A DNA stretch of 52,886 bases from the NCBI GenBank assembly GCA_947458585.1, contig CANGYY010000017.1, positions 1 to 52,886 on the forward strand, in the 5' to 3' direction. The stretch is from Cyclobacteriaceae bacterium. Lineage in GTDB: Bacteria; Bacteroidota; Bacteroidia; Cytophagales; Cyclobacteriaceae. This document shows positions 33,185 through 41,822 of the stretch, one piece after another. The notes under the pieces were generated by a model that was not told the origin of the DNA, did not search any database, and worked only from the letters and a program-made list of their open reading frames with translations. Numbering within the stretch: position 1 is the first letter of the stretch; the number at the start of each line of letters is the position of its first letter. The position numbers were made by a program, and so were the translations under genes.

Positions 33185-35224
33185 TTAGTTGTTCACTACT
33201 AAGCCACTACGCTTCAAGAGGGCATCTGGTTTTGGTTCCCGTCCACGAAAGCGTGCATACAAAAGGGATGGATGCTCAGTTCCTCCAGCAGAAAGAACGT
33301 TTTTTTCAAAGGAAACAGCGGTATCCGAATCGAAAACACCTTTTTCTTGGAACAATTCAAAGGCATCTGCGTCCAAGACTTCGGCCCATTTGTAACTGTA
33401 ATACCCTGAAGCATAACCGCCTTGGAAAATGTGTGAAAAACTGGTGCTAATGCGCGTGTTTTCTACGCTTGGAAGTAGTTCGGTAGCCTTAAGTATCTTC
33501 TTTTCAAAAGCTTTGATGTCTTCGATTTGCCTTGGGTCTTGGCTATGGTAGGCCATGTCCAATAAGGCAAAACTCAATTGGCGTAGCGTCATGTAGCCTT
33601 GCTGGAAATTGGCGGCATTCTTGATTTTTTCAACCAATTCGGATGGGATGGGTTCCCCAGTTTGGTAATGCCGTGCAAACAGGTCCAAGCATTCTTTTTC
33701 ATAACACCAGTTCTCAAAAATTTGAGAGGGGAGTTCCACAAAATCCCAGAACACGCTGGTGCCGGATAGGCTTTCGTATACCCCTCGAGCCAACATGCCG
33801 TGTAAGGCATGTCCAAACTCATGGAAAAGCGTTGTCACCTCATTGAAGGTTAATAAACTCGGGCTCGTCTTGGTCGGCTTGGTAAAATTGCAAACAATGG
33901 AAACGTGTGGTCGGTGATCGATTCCGTTCTCCTGAAATTGACCTCGATAGGAAGTCATCCAGGCTCCATTTCGCTTTCCAGGTCTGGGGAAAAAGTCTGC
34001 ATAAAACACGGACAAAAACTGATTCTCGCGGTCGTAGACTTCATAAGCAGTTACCTCAGGATGGTAAACTGGAATCTCCGAATTGAGCACAAAGCGAAGG
34101 CCAAACAAGCGAGAGGCAGTGGCAAACACTCCTGAAATTACATTTTCCAAACTGAAGTAAGGGCGAAGTTCCTCCTCATCAAATGCATACTTTTCCTTTT
34201 TGAGCAATTCGGAATAGTAAGCGAAATCCCATTTTTCCAAAACTTCCAATTGATCCAACTTTTTGGCTAGTGCTGCCACTTCCTCCACATCAAGTTTGGC
34301 TTTGGGCTTGGCTTTTTCCAAAAGGGAATGTAAAAACTCGAAAACGGTCTCTGGGCTTTTAGCCATGCGCTCTTCCAAAGTGAAATGTGCATGACTTTCG
34401 TAGCCTAGAAGCTGTGCTCGTCGGTGTCGTAAAGTCACCAGTTGCTTGATGATTTCTTGGTTGTCTAGTTCATCTCCTTTGGCGCATTTGGTGTTGAATG
34501 CCATAAACATGGTCCTTCTCAAGTCTCTGTTTTTGGCATAGGTCATCACGGGGATGTAAGAGGGATAATCCAAGGAAAATGCCCAACTGCCGGCATGTCC
34601 TTTTTCTTCGGCAAGTTGTGCTGCCGCCTCCAGCGCTCCAGAAGGGAGACCTTCCAAGGCACTTTTTTTATCTATCACGTGAAGGAATCGGTTGGTCTCC
34701 GCCAGCACATGTTCTCCAAATTGTAGGCTCAATTGTGCACTTTCTTGGTCTATTTTCCGTAGGGTCTCTGCATCTGTTTCCCCCAACTGGGCTCCATTGC
34801 GTACAAAGGATTTGTAGGTTTTTTCTAAAAGGGTGGATTGTTCCGCCGTAAGGGATTGGCTTTCTTTCTGCTCGTATACCTGTGCGATGCGCTGAAATAG
34901 TTCCTGATCCAACAACACATCATTGGCATGTGCTGTCAGGAGTGGGGAAATCTCCCGAGCAAGACCTTGCAATTCGGCATTCGTTTCGGCTGAATTGAGG
35001 TTAAAAAAAAGCGAAGATAGGATTCCCAGGTGCTTTCCGGTTTTTTCCAAGGCTTCCACCGTATTTTCAAAGGTGGGGAGAGACTCTAACTTGATAGCTT
35101 CAATCTCCTTTTTGGCTTCTTCAATTGCAGTAATAAATGCGGGTTGAAAATGTGCCGTTGAAATCTCGGGAAAAGGGGCTGTGTTGAAAGGTCCGGTAAA
35201 CGAGGAAAATAGCGGGTTGCTCAT
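33185..35224 (-). CDS. M3 family metallopeptidase (oligopeptidase / Dcp-like)
   Basis: A 679-residue cytosolic peptidase. The zinc site HEFGHALHG lies near residue 467, and the third ligand (Glu) is in the following SGTSVFWDFVELPSQIFENW helix. The N-terminal NTVEALEKTGKHL and the C-terminal FSHIFQGGYASGYYSYKWAEVLDADAF are hallmarks of the peptidyl-dipeptidase Dcp / oligopeptidase A group. It degrades peptides in the cytoplasm; there is no signal peptide. A TAATTTTG box sits 44-51 bases upstream. The AI-2E gene starts 25 bases after its stop, so they may share a transcript. Confidence 0.94.
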   Translation of the reverse strand: MSNPLFSSFTGPFNTAPFPEISTAHFQPAFITAIEEAKKEIEAIKLESLPTFENTVEALEKTGKHLGILSSLFFNLNSAETNAELQGLAREISPLLTAHANDVLLDQELFQRIAQVYEQKESQSLTAEQSTLLEKTYKSFVRNGAQLGETDAETLRKIDQESAQLSLQFGEHVLAETNRFLHVIDKKSALEGLPSGALEAAAQLAEEKGHAGSWAFSLDYPSYIPVMTYAKNRDLRRTMFMAFNTKCAKGDELDNQEIIKQLVTLRHRRAQLLGYESHAHFTLEERMAKSPETVFEFLHSLLEKAKPKAKLDVEEVAALAKKLDQLEVLEKWDFAYYSELLKKEKYAFDEEELRPYFSLENVISGVFATASRLFGLRFVLNSEIPVYHPEVTAYEVYDRENQFLSVFYADFFPRPGKRNGAWMTSYRGQFQENGIDHRPHVSIVCNFTKPTKTSPSLLTFNEVTTLFHEFGHALHGMLARGVYESLSGTSVFWDFVELPSQIFENWCYEKECLDLFARHYQTGEPIPSELVEKIKNAANFQQGYMTLRQLSFALLDMAYHSQDPRQIEDIKAFEKKILKATELLPSVENTRISTSFSHIFQGGYASGYYSYKWAEVLDADAFELFQEKGVFDSDTAVSFEKNVLSAGGTEHPSLLYARFRGREPKPDALLKRSGLVVNN

Positions 35225-35267
35225 GAAAGCGAATGGTAATGCGTTGGGGGTTACTAAAATACTGGTG

Positions 35268-35275
35268 CAAAATTA
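35268..35275 (-). promoter_or_regulatory. -7 box of the M3 peptidase promoter
   Basis: On the minus strand TAATTTTG, a perfect TAnnTTTG, 44-51 bases upstream of the ATG. A T-rich sequence (GTTTAAA) stands about 17-20 bases farther upstream, but no exact -33 TTG. Confidence 0.45.
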
Positions 35276-35331
35276 CCGATTTGCAGGGGATTTAAACCCG
35301 AATATTCTTTCAAATTCCATATCCGATCTTA

Positions 35332-35363
35332 TAAAAAATAAAGGCCAGGAAAATCCTGGCCTT
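35332..35363 (-). terminator. Terminator after the metzincin gene
   Basis: On the minus strand AAGGCCAGGA-TTT-TCCTGGCCTT is a perfect 10-bp stem followed by ATTTTTTAT. Confidence 0.85.
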
Positions 35364-35371
35364 TGAATCAA

Positions 35372-37777
35372 TTAGTGGAAGTCACAAGTCATGGATTCCA
35401 TGCCGATAGGAGCCCCATCTGGAATATTGAGTACTTGCTGAGGAGTTAATTCTTCAGGAAGACTCAGATAGGCATCAATTTTTTGCTTTAAGTAATCTCG
35501 ATGCGCTTGCAAGAGGGTTGAGAATGAACCCGTGTTAGTGCTTAGTAGGCGCAATTGATTTCGAACCAATGCACGAACGGTTTGAGAGGCACCTGCATTT
35601 TTCGACAAAGCAATCAAGTGATCTACCAATTTGGCTTCAGTCATTAGTTTTACTTCCACACCAAGGCCTTTTGGCATAGAATTACTAAATACTTGATTGC
35701 TCACTTTCTCCAACACAGTTTCTAAACCTGGCAAGGATTTATTTTGTAGTTCCTGTAAGTAAATTCGATTTGCTCTTCCAGCCTCAAAAAGGAAGGTGAA
35801 TGTGGCGTCTACCACATTTTCTGCAGGAGCGATGGGATCAAACACGGGTCCTGTACGGGAAGGGAAGGTTTCACGGTTTTTGCCGTAGCCATAAGGTCGA
35901 GGTGGAATTAAAGCCAAAATCGAGGAAGGAATTTCCAATTGTTCCGTACTGATGGAAAGCAAAAGTGCATCTAAGGCCTCTTTTTGACTCTTAGCAGGAA
36001 TCCATTCGTGCGCAGTTTGGTTGTCACCTTTGACTTTGTAGGTATAGTCCAGTCCACCGACCAACTTGCTGGTAGCCTCCAACTGGTAGCGGTGCATCAG
36101 GTAAAGGGGTACAAATACCTCTTCCAAGATGGCTTGGGGTTCTCCTGCTTTTATGGCATTGAGTCCAAAGGTCTTCATTCGCTTTTGACGCAAGTCCAAG
36201 AGGCGCTTAAGTTCATCCGAAGCAGACGCCCCATTGTCCCAAAGGTGGGAGCGTGGATGTACCCCACTTGGATTTCTGGAATCTGAGTCGGTGATAAATT
36301 CATATCCTGCAGCGTAGGTCGCTTGCAGTGTTTTCTCTAAAAACTCTTCCTCAGTTTGGTTGGCTGCAGGCTGTCCGTAGCCGTAAGTGATGGCCCATTT
36401 GTCCCATTCCCCGATTTTTAGATCATAAGCATCTCCAAAATCCACCTTGCCATTTGCATCTAGGCTAATCAAGGGGTGCGGATAATCCATCACTGAAGAG
36501 CGTCCTGTAGCCGAGGTGGCATAGCTGTGTGCCAAGCCGATGGTATGCCCGATCTCGTGCGCAGATAGTTGCTTCAATCGATTCAGTGCAAATTCCATCA
36601 ACTTTGGATCTGCCACATTTCCTTCTTCAAAGGGCTGCAAAAGTCCTTGACCAATCAGGTAATCTTGTCGTACGCGAAGGGAACCCAGGGATACCTGTCC
36701 TTTAATGATTTCTCCTGTGCGTGGATCTTGAATGCTAGAACCGTAAGACCAGCCCCTAGTGGAACGGTGAATCCATTGGATTACATTGTAGCGTACATCA
36801 TTTAAGTCCATTCCCTCGGGTGCAAGTTCTACTCGGAAGGCATTTTTGAATCCAGCAGCTTCATAGGCTTGAGCCCACCAGTTGCCCCCTTCAATCAATG
36901 CACTGGCCACGGGTTCTGGAGTACCCCGATCTAGGTAGTATACGATGGGTTCCACCACCTCAGACACTGCCGCTGTGGGGTCTTTTTTCTCAAGACGGTG
37001 TCTAGAGATAAAACGCTTCACCAAGGGTTGATCGATGGGAGTGGTGTAATCTTGATAACTAATAAAGAAATAGCCTGCCCGCGGATCAAATTCGCGCGTA
37101 GCATACAGCGGAGGCAATTCAATAAAGGAATGTCTCATCCGTACAGTTACTGCCTCAGGACTTGGGGTTACGGAACGTAAATTTGCTCCCGCACCCGTTC
37201 CAGTTAGCGTAATGGTCGCTTCCACCTCTGTGTTTTTCGGGAAATTCTTGGTGCTAGGGTAATACAAGGCTGAGCGACTTGCATCAACTTTGTAATTGCC
37301 TTGCTTTGACCTCGCAAGCGTTTCGCTCACTCCATGCACATCTTGTAGGTAAAAATTAGTAGCGTCTACCATATAGGTTGCTCCTTCGGTTTTCACCACC
37401 TCAAAGCCCCATAGCGTAGATTCTGCGAAAGCATCTTGGATGGATTTGGCCTCGTAAGCATTTTTGGTGTAGGCTCGGTAGTCGTAATTTTTATGAACCA
37501 TCAGGATTTTATTTCCTGCTTTTCGAAATTCAATCACTCGGGTTTCCCCCAATTGACCTCGATCGAGTCCAATATCATTGGATCCAATGCCTGAAGTCAA
37601 GGTATTCACATACAGCAATTCCTGGTTGAGGCTGTTGATTTCCAAGTAAATCTTTCCTTTTTCTTCGTCTAGGTAGAAAGGAACAAATCCTTCTTTCTTA
37701 GTCATTTTTGAAAAATCCTGAGCAGGAAGCCAGCCAAACTGAAGCAGGAGAAGGAGGAGAAGACCAATTTTTTTCAT
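35372..37777 (-). CDS. Exported zinc-dependent metalloprotease (metzincin-type, DUF5117-like)
   Basis: An 801-residue protein from the ATG at 37777, where a signal peptide begins (MKKIGLLLLLLLQFGWLPAQ). The N-terminal half (GFVPFYLDEEKGKIYLEIN, DIGLDRGQLGETRVIEFRK) matches the DUF5118/DUF5117 region of Bacteroidota zinc-dependent metalloproteases. A metzincin site HEIGHTIGLAH near residues 405-415 is followed by a Met-turn-like SVMDYP. The C-terminal part matches the DUF4953 region. It is expected to be periplasmic or secreted; the substrate is unknown. It is the last gene of a three-gene operon with two outer-membrane proteins upstream, 67 bases from the HhH-barrel stop. Confidence 0.88.
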   Translation of the reverse strand: MKKIGLLLLLLLQFGWLPAQDFSKMTKKEGFVPFYLDEEKGKIYLEINSLNQELLYVNTLTSGIGSNDIGLDRGQLGETRVIEFRKAGNKILMVHKNYDYRAYTKNAYEAKSIQDAFAESTLWGFEVVKTEGATYMVDATNFYLQDVHGVSETLARSKQGNYKVDASRSALYYPSTKNFPKNTEVEATITLTGTGAGANLRSVTPSPEAVTVRMRHSFIELPPLYATREFDPRAGYFFISYQDYTTPIDQPLVKRFISRHRLEKKDPTAAVSEVVEPIVYYLDRGTPEPVASALIEGGNWWAQAYEAAGFKNAFRVELAPEGMDLNDVRYNVIQWIHRSTRGWSYGSSIQDPRTGEIIKGQVSLGSLRVRQDYLIGQGLLQPFEEGNVADPKLMEFALNRLKQLSAHEIGHTIGLAHSYATSATGRSSVMDYPHPLISLDANGKVDFGDAYDLKIGEWDKWAITYGYGQPAANQTEEEFLEKTLQATYAAGYEFITDSDSRNPSGVHPRSHLWDNGASASDELKRLLDLRQKRMKTFGLNAIKAGEPQAILEEVFVPLYLMHRYQLEATSKLVGGLDYTYKVKGDNQTAHEWIPAKSQKEALDALLLSISTEQLEIPSSILALIPPRPYGYGKNRETFPSRTGPVFDPIAPAENVVDATFTFLFEAGRANRIYLQELQNKSLPGLETVLEKVSNQVFSNSMPKGLGVEVKLMTEAKLVDHLIALSKNAGASQTVRALVRNQLRLLSTNTGSFSTLLQAHRDYLKQKIDAYLSLPEELTPQQVLNIPDGAPIGMESMTCDFH

Positions 37778-37844
37778 GGGAGTGTATTTTTTTGTCAATT
37801 TATCAAAAAGGTTGGCGGGTATCCTACCACTCGTGAAAAAAATA

Positions 37845-39926
37845 CTAAAGTGCATACCGAAGTACCAACACGGTATCGGTTTGTTTGGGGCCTATAATCT
37901 CCTGCATGCCCGAACTGATCATTTCTCGATCTGCATAGCGAGTCTGTGCAATTCGGAAGTAAGCAGTGAGTTTGGGATGCATTCGGTACTGAACCAAGAG
38001 GTATTGCCGGCTACCTTTTCCAGAAAAAGCGGGAATAGCAAAGGCCCCTAGGGCATTGTGTTCGTAGGTATAGAGTCTGTTGTCAAAAGTTTCGGTATCA
38101 AAAAGTGCCATTCGAGCGGTTAATTTCCATTTTTCTCGTTTGAAGGAAATGTCTTGAAGCAGCATCCAACCCTGCGTATTCGCTTGATCCAGAATGACTT
38201 GGTTCCAAAGAATACGGGACTGGAAAGCGAATTCTGGAGAGACCCCTAGTTCCAGGTTTGCTTGCACTTGATTTTTCAGGATCGGTACTAGGGTGTAGGT
38301 TGGTGAAATCGCCTCTTCAGTCGCCGCATTTCTCATTTTCCGTTCCTGCTTCATTTGAACTGAGGCATGTAGATTCTTTTCTGGTTGGTAACTCAGGCGT
38401 ACCAGCCATTCCTGACCTTGGGAAGGAGCATACACCCGGAATTTGAGCCAGGGAAATCGAAAGAAGTCCACGTAGGCGTTTAGTTTAACTTTGGAGGAAG
38501 GTTTGATTTGTATACCCAGGTAGGTGCCCTGTTCGTTGATGGGGCGGGTACCTTCTGCAAATGCGGTAGCATAGAAACTATTAAAGTGGCGGTCATAGTG
38601 CCTCCAGAGTAGGGAAAAATCAACTGTTTTGCTTAGGCTACTGACGAATCCCACCACGGTACCTTGACCTTGGCTGTTGGACCGAGCAGACTCTCCAAAG
38701 AAAGAAAAGTTCTTCCAGGACATATTAAAGTAGGCACTTCCCACCGTATTGCTGCGTCCTGAAAATTCAAATTGATTGTACCGATTTGGAGTTCGAATCC
38801 AGGGAATGCTTAACTGGGTATGCAAGGCATTGATTCCAGCCGACCATTTGCCAGATCTGGCTTGGTACTGGATGTTTGTTCCCAGGTTCGTTTCACGAAG
38901 TTGGTTTTTGGTGGAGAGTTCGCTTTTGCTGCGGTGTAGTCCTGTTTGAGAAAGGCTGGTCAGTTCTTGACTTGAATTTCCGATAGCATCTAATTGAGTT
39001 GCTAACCGCCCATCTTTTCCAATAGAGGAGAAAAGCAGGGTGCTCTGCCAGGATCCGAGTTGCCTCGTGATTCCAATGCCTCTAAAAAAGCCAGATTCCA
39101 GGCTTGCCGTGTAGGGGAGAATGCCCAAAGTACTTCTTCTCACTGTCGGAACAGTTTCAGCACCTTTACCCAAACTGAATCCTGCCCCAAATACCAGCCC
39201 TTGTCCAAAACTGGCTTGAAAATCCCCTAGGCTTATGGTTTTCCATTTCCCCAAATTGTAGCGTGTATGGTGGAAGGAAGCAAAATTAAACCCATAGCGG
39301 CTAGTTTTTGGATCCCAGATGAGTGCTTCTCCTGCATCTTTTTCGAGCAAAAAGCCTATACTAAAATCCTTGGCATGTTGAATTCGAAAACGAAGAAATA
39401 GGTCATTCTGATCTCCAAGGTACCTGCTACTGGGATTCACCGTGCTGTCGTTTTGGTATCCTCTTCGTAATTCCAGGGTGCGCCGGTGTCGGAAGAGGAG
39501 GTAACTGTTTTCTTCGCTTCGTAGGCGTTCCAGAAAGGATTTGGGGCTTGATTTCTCGGTTTCTAGGGTAAGAAAAGGAAGGATGGTGTCCAAGGTCGCA
39601 CTGTCCCAATGGGGGAGGGATTGGAGTTCATACAAAGAGAGGAATTTCCCCGATTGGCTGCGGTGGTCTAGGAATGCCTGAATTTGTGGTGGCGAAAGCA
39701 GGTAGGTTCCTGCCAATTCCTCTCCGCTTACTCGGTTGATATCCAGTGGGTTTTGATAGAGTTCTGTAAGTAACTCGTAGAGCGCTTCGTAATCCACTTC
39801 CTCCTCTTGGACTGGGAAAAGCCGCTCCATCAACTGTTGGATATCCAAGGGAATTGGTGTCCTATCTTGACCGAATGTGGGAAGGGAAAAAAGGAGTAGG
39901 AGTACTAAACTAAAGACTTCTTTCAT
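37845..39926 (-). CDS. Helix-hairpin-helix protein fused to an outer-membrane beta-barrel
   Basis: A 693-residue protein with signal peptide MKEVFSLVLLLLFSLPTFGQ. Residues of about 50-120 resemble a ComEA-type helix-hairpin-helix pair (NPLDINRVSGEELAGTY, then IQAFLDHRSQSGKFLSLYELQSLP). The usual GIG turns are degenerate (LSPPQ and LPHWD). The remaining roughly 550 residues alternate polar/hydrophobic beta strands rich in Tyr, Trp and Arg, with amphipathic repeats such as KFRVYAPSQGQEWLVRLSYQPE and a final TDTVLVLRYAL, as expected of a large beta-barrel. The function is unknown. The stop of the PorV-like gene is 3 bases upstream. Confidence 0.82.
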   Translation of the reverse strand: MKEVFSLVLLLLFSLPTFGQDRTPIPLDIQQLMERLFPVQEEEVDYEALYELLTELYQNPLDINRVSGEELAGTYLLSPPQIQAFLDHRSQSGKFLSLYELQSLPHWDSATLDTILPFLTLETEKSSPKSFLERLRSEENSYLLFRHRRTLELRRGYQNDSTVNPSSRYLGDQNDLFLRFRIQHAKDFSIGFLLEKDAGEALIWDPKTSRYGFNFASFHHTRYNLGKWKTISLGDFQASFGQGLVFGAGFSLGKGAETVPTVRRSTLGILPYTASLESGFFRGIGITRQLGSWQSTLLFSSIGKDGRLATQLDAIGNSSQELTSLSQTGLHRSKSELSTKNQLRETNLGTNIQYQARSGKWSAGINALHTQLSIPWIRTPNRYNQFEFSGRSNTVGSAYFNMSWKNFSFFGESARSNSQGQGTVVGFVSSLSKTVDFSLLWRHYDRHFNSFYATAFAEGTRPINEQGTYLGIQIKPSSKVKLNAYVDFFRFPWLKFRVYAPSQGQEWLVRLSYQPEKNLHASVQMKQERKMRNAATEEAISPTYTLVPILKNQVQANLELGVSPEFAFQSRILWNQVILDQANTQGWMLLQDISFKREKWKLTARMALFDTETFDNRLYTYEHNALGAFAIPAFSGKGSRQYLLVQYRMHPKLTAYFRIAQTRYADREMISSGMQEIIGPKQTDTVLVLRYAL

Positions 39927-39929
39927 GCC

Positions 39930-40742
39930 TTAGTGGGTTAAAAAAAGGGAGAGGTGGTGGGTGCCTCCTAGTGCGGTAGTTTGGCCAAGAGCATAGTCTA
40001 GTCCATATTTTTTCTTCCGAAGCCCAAGACCAAAATGGAGGGAATTGGGAGCGGAGTGGATACCAGTGCGGAGGAAGATCCAGTTTTCGAGTTTGTATTG
40101 CAGTCCAAGTTTAAAGAGGGGAGGATGCTCCAGATCCTTTTCCAGTTCGCTGTGGATTTCAAGGTTTTTGGCAGGGAGGTAGGTGATGCCGACCGTGAGT
40201 AGGGTAGGAATGGGTTGGGAAGATTGCTTGCTAATCTTGGCTTGGTTCAAATTGGATAAGTGGGCACCAAAGAAAAATCTAGGACCAAGTTCTGCCAGGC
40301 CACCTAGAGAGAGCAAGAGGGCATTGCCCGTACCAAAGCCTTCGATATGGGTTTGAAACCAGGCCGCTTTTGCCCCGAAACTCAGGATGCCACGGGTGGT
40401 AGACAGCCCGAACTCCAGTCGGTGTTGTTGGAAAAGTTCCCCACCAAACCGGGCGATCCCAATTCCGAAACTTGCACCTGGTTTTTTGAAAGTTAGGGAA
40501 AGGGCCGCCGTACTTAATTCTTGGAGGCCATAGCGTTGATCCAAGGTGATTCCTATTTCGGAATCTTCTATTCGATCCAGAGATCCTACATTGTTAAAAA
40601 GGCTCCAGGCATCTTGGTTGTATAATTTGACTGCTCCTAGGCCTTGAGATTTGGCTCCGAAGGCTTGAGTGGATAGGTCGATTTGGGCAGATGTAGGAAT
40701 AGGGAACATCAGCCAGAAGCAAAAAATTAGGCTAAACTTCAT
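39930..40742 (-). CDS. PorV/UPF0164-like outer-membrane beta-barrel protein
   Basis: A 270-residue protein from the ATG at 40742 with a signal peptide ending PTSAQ; a 19-residue upstream extension would precede it. The mature region starts LSTQAFGAKSQGLGAVKLYNQDAWSLFNNVGSL, the alpha/beta N-terminal motif (GARAxGLGGAxVAxxDxxAxxxNPAxL-like) of PorV/PorQ/UPF0164 barrels. Strands such as FGIGIARFGGELFQQHRLEFGL follow. PorV is part of the T9SS attachment complex in other Bacteroidota, but many homologues are not. This one is the first gene of the PorV-like/HhH-barrel/metalloprotease operon. Confidence 0.8.
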   Translation of the reverse strand: MKFSLIFCFWLMFPIPTSAQIDLSTQAFGAKSQGLGAVKLYNQDAWSLFNNVGSLDRIEDSEIGITLDQRYGLQELSTAALSLTFKKPGASFGIGIARFGGELFQQHRLEFGLSTTRGILSFGAKAAWFQTHIEGFGTGNALLLSLGGLAELGPRFFFGAHLSNLNQAKISKQSSQPIPTLLTVGITYLPAKNLEIHSELEKDLEHPPLFKLGLQYKLENWIFLRTGIHSAPNSLHFGLGLRKKKYGLDYALGQTTALGGTHHLSLFLTH

Positions 40743-40948
40743 GAAAAAATAGATTAAAAAGTGATACTTAAATTTAATCGATTCCTTGGAATATTCCAAG
40801 GAGAAGGATGAAATGAAAGTAAAGGCAAACTTCCTTATTACAGCGAAGATTTAAGATAAAAAAAGGACTTTAGTAACTCCTGAAAATGCCTTCGATTTGA
40901 TTTAAAAGCGTACCGAATAATATTTTGAAAATTTTTCGCAATCGATTG

Positions 40949-40979
40949 TTTGAAGAGAAAAAAACATTTTCTATTTTTC
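40949..40979 (+). promoter_or_regulatory. Promoter for the candidate small RNA
   Basis: TTTG (40949-40952), a 19-base spacer and TATTTTTC (40972-40979). The spacing is ideal and the -7 box has one mismatch to TAnnTTTG. The predicted start site is near 40986. Confidence 0.5.
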
Positions 40980-40985
40980 GGAGGT

Positions 40986-41068
40986 ATTCATGAATTGAAT
41001 ATCTACAATAGGTTTAATAGGTTTGAGAGCAGGAAAAGGTCGGAATTATATTCCGGCCTTTTTTTTTG
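40986..41068 (+). ncRNA. Candidate small non-coding RNA (about 80 nt)
   Basis: The interval from the predicted start site to the terminator has no open reading frame of note; the first ATG at about 40990 is followed by a stop after two codons. The RNA would carry a short tandem repeat (ATAGGTTTA ATAGGTTTG, 41009-41026) followed by a terminator hairpin. It could be a trans-acting sRNA or the attenuated leader of the NUDIX gene 60 bases downstream. No family was recognised. Confidence 0.4.
41034..41068 (+). terminator. Intrinsic terminator of the candidate sRNA
   Basis: A 12-bp stem AAAAGGTCGGAA / TTCCGGCCTTTT (one G-U pair), loop TTATA and a T-run. It stands upstream of the NUDIX gene and does not follow any coding gene on the plus strand. 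Confidence 0.85.
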
Positions 41069-41130
41069 TTATTTGCTGAAGAAATCTTGGTATTCGATGC
41101 GTTATATACCCTTAAAAATACGAGTTGTGT

Positions 41131-41769
41131 ATGCCCCTTGAAAAACTCCTAGTGCAATTGCAATTGGCCTTACAAGGGACACTTCCCGGTAAGGAGGCGC
41201 AACTGCTTATGGCTCCGCAGCCCATTGATCCCCGGCGAATTGCTGCCAAGGTGCCTGAGGATCATCGGAAGAGTGGAGTTTTACTCTTGTTCTATCCGGA
41301 TGCTTCCACTATCTATTTTCCCTTGATCAAGCGCCCCCAGTATCCCGGTGCACATAGTGGGCAAGTGGCCTTGCCTGGAGGAAAGGTGGAGGAGGGGGAT
41401 CCGGATGTGGTATTTACTGCCCTTCGTGAGGCAGAGGAGGAAATCGGAATTGATGCGGGTAAGGTGGAAGTGATCGGTAGCCTGACCGAGTTATACATTC
41501 CAGTTAGTAATTTTTTGGTTTCGCCGATTGTGGGCTTTTTGGACCACAAACCTACCTTCGTTCCTGAGCAGCGGGAGGTTGCCAGGATCATACCTACGTC
41601 CTTGAATCATTTGGTTCAGCCCGAGATCGTCAAACAGACCCCCATTTCACTAGGGGGAGGGAAGTATTTGGAAACTCCTTATTTCGACATTGCTGGAGAA
41701 GTGGTTTGGGGAGCGACGGCCATGATTTTGAGTGAACTCATTCAGGTCTTGAAGCAAAAAGGATTGTAA
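41131..41769 (+). CDS. CoA pyrophosphatase (NUDIX hydrolase, NudL-like)
   Basis: A 212-residue protein from the ATG at 41131; a TTG two codons upstream is less likely. It carries the NUDIX box region GGKVEEGDPDVVFTALREAE followed by EEIGI. The CoA-specific segment upstream (IYFPLIKRPQYPGAHSGQVALPGG) matches the NuCoA motif. These enzymes hydrolyse CoA and its derivatives to 4'-phosphopantetheine and 3',5'-ADP. In the NUDIX box the first Glu of GX5EX7REUXEEXGU is replaced, which the CoA subclass often tolerates. No signal peptide. It is preceded by a terminator-bearing sRNA candidate. Confidence 0.9.
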   Translation: MPLEKLLVQLQLALQGTLPGKEAQLLMAPQPIDPRRIAAKVPEDHRKSGVLLLFYPDASTIYFPLIKRPQYPGAHSGQVALPGGKVEEGDPDVVFTALREAEEEIGIDAGKVEVIGSLTELYIPVSNFLVSPIVGFLDHKPTFVPEQREVARIIPTSLNHLVQPEIVKQTPISLGGGKYLETPYFDIAGEVVWGATAMILSELIQVLKQKGL

Positions 41770-41822
41770 GTGTTGGTCTTTTTGACAAATGTGGGTATTG
41801 TTGTAACAACTAATTAATAGCT

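Larger units (their letters stand above)
40743..41130. other. Intergenic region with a candidate small transcript
   Basis: A 388-base gene-free stretch upstream of both the PorV-like operon and the NUDIX gene. It holds a good promoter (40949-40979) and a strong plus-strand terminator (41034-41068), which together define a putative RNA of about 80 nt. The rest is AT-rich. A short 63-codon frame crosses the terminator into the NUDIX start and is not credible. Confidence 0.6.

Noticed and set aside
40950..41141. 63-codon plus-strand frame between the PorV-like and NUDIX genes
   Set aside because: It runs through the strong terminator at 41034-41068 and overlaps the NUDIX start, so it is not a credible gene.
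41800..41810. GTTGTAACAAC palindrome 13 bases before the DUF819 gene
   Set aside because: An 11-bp palindrome is too short to call an operator without comparison.
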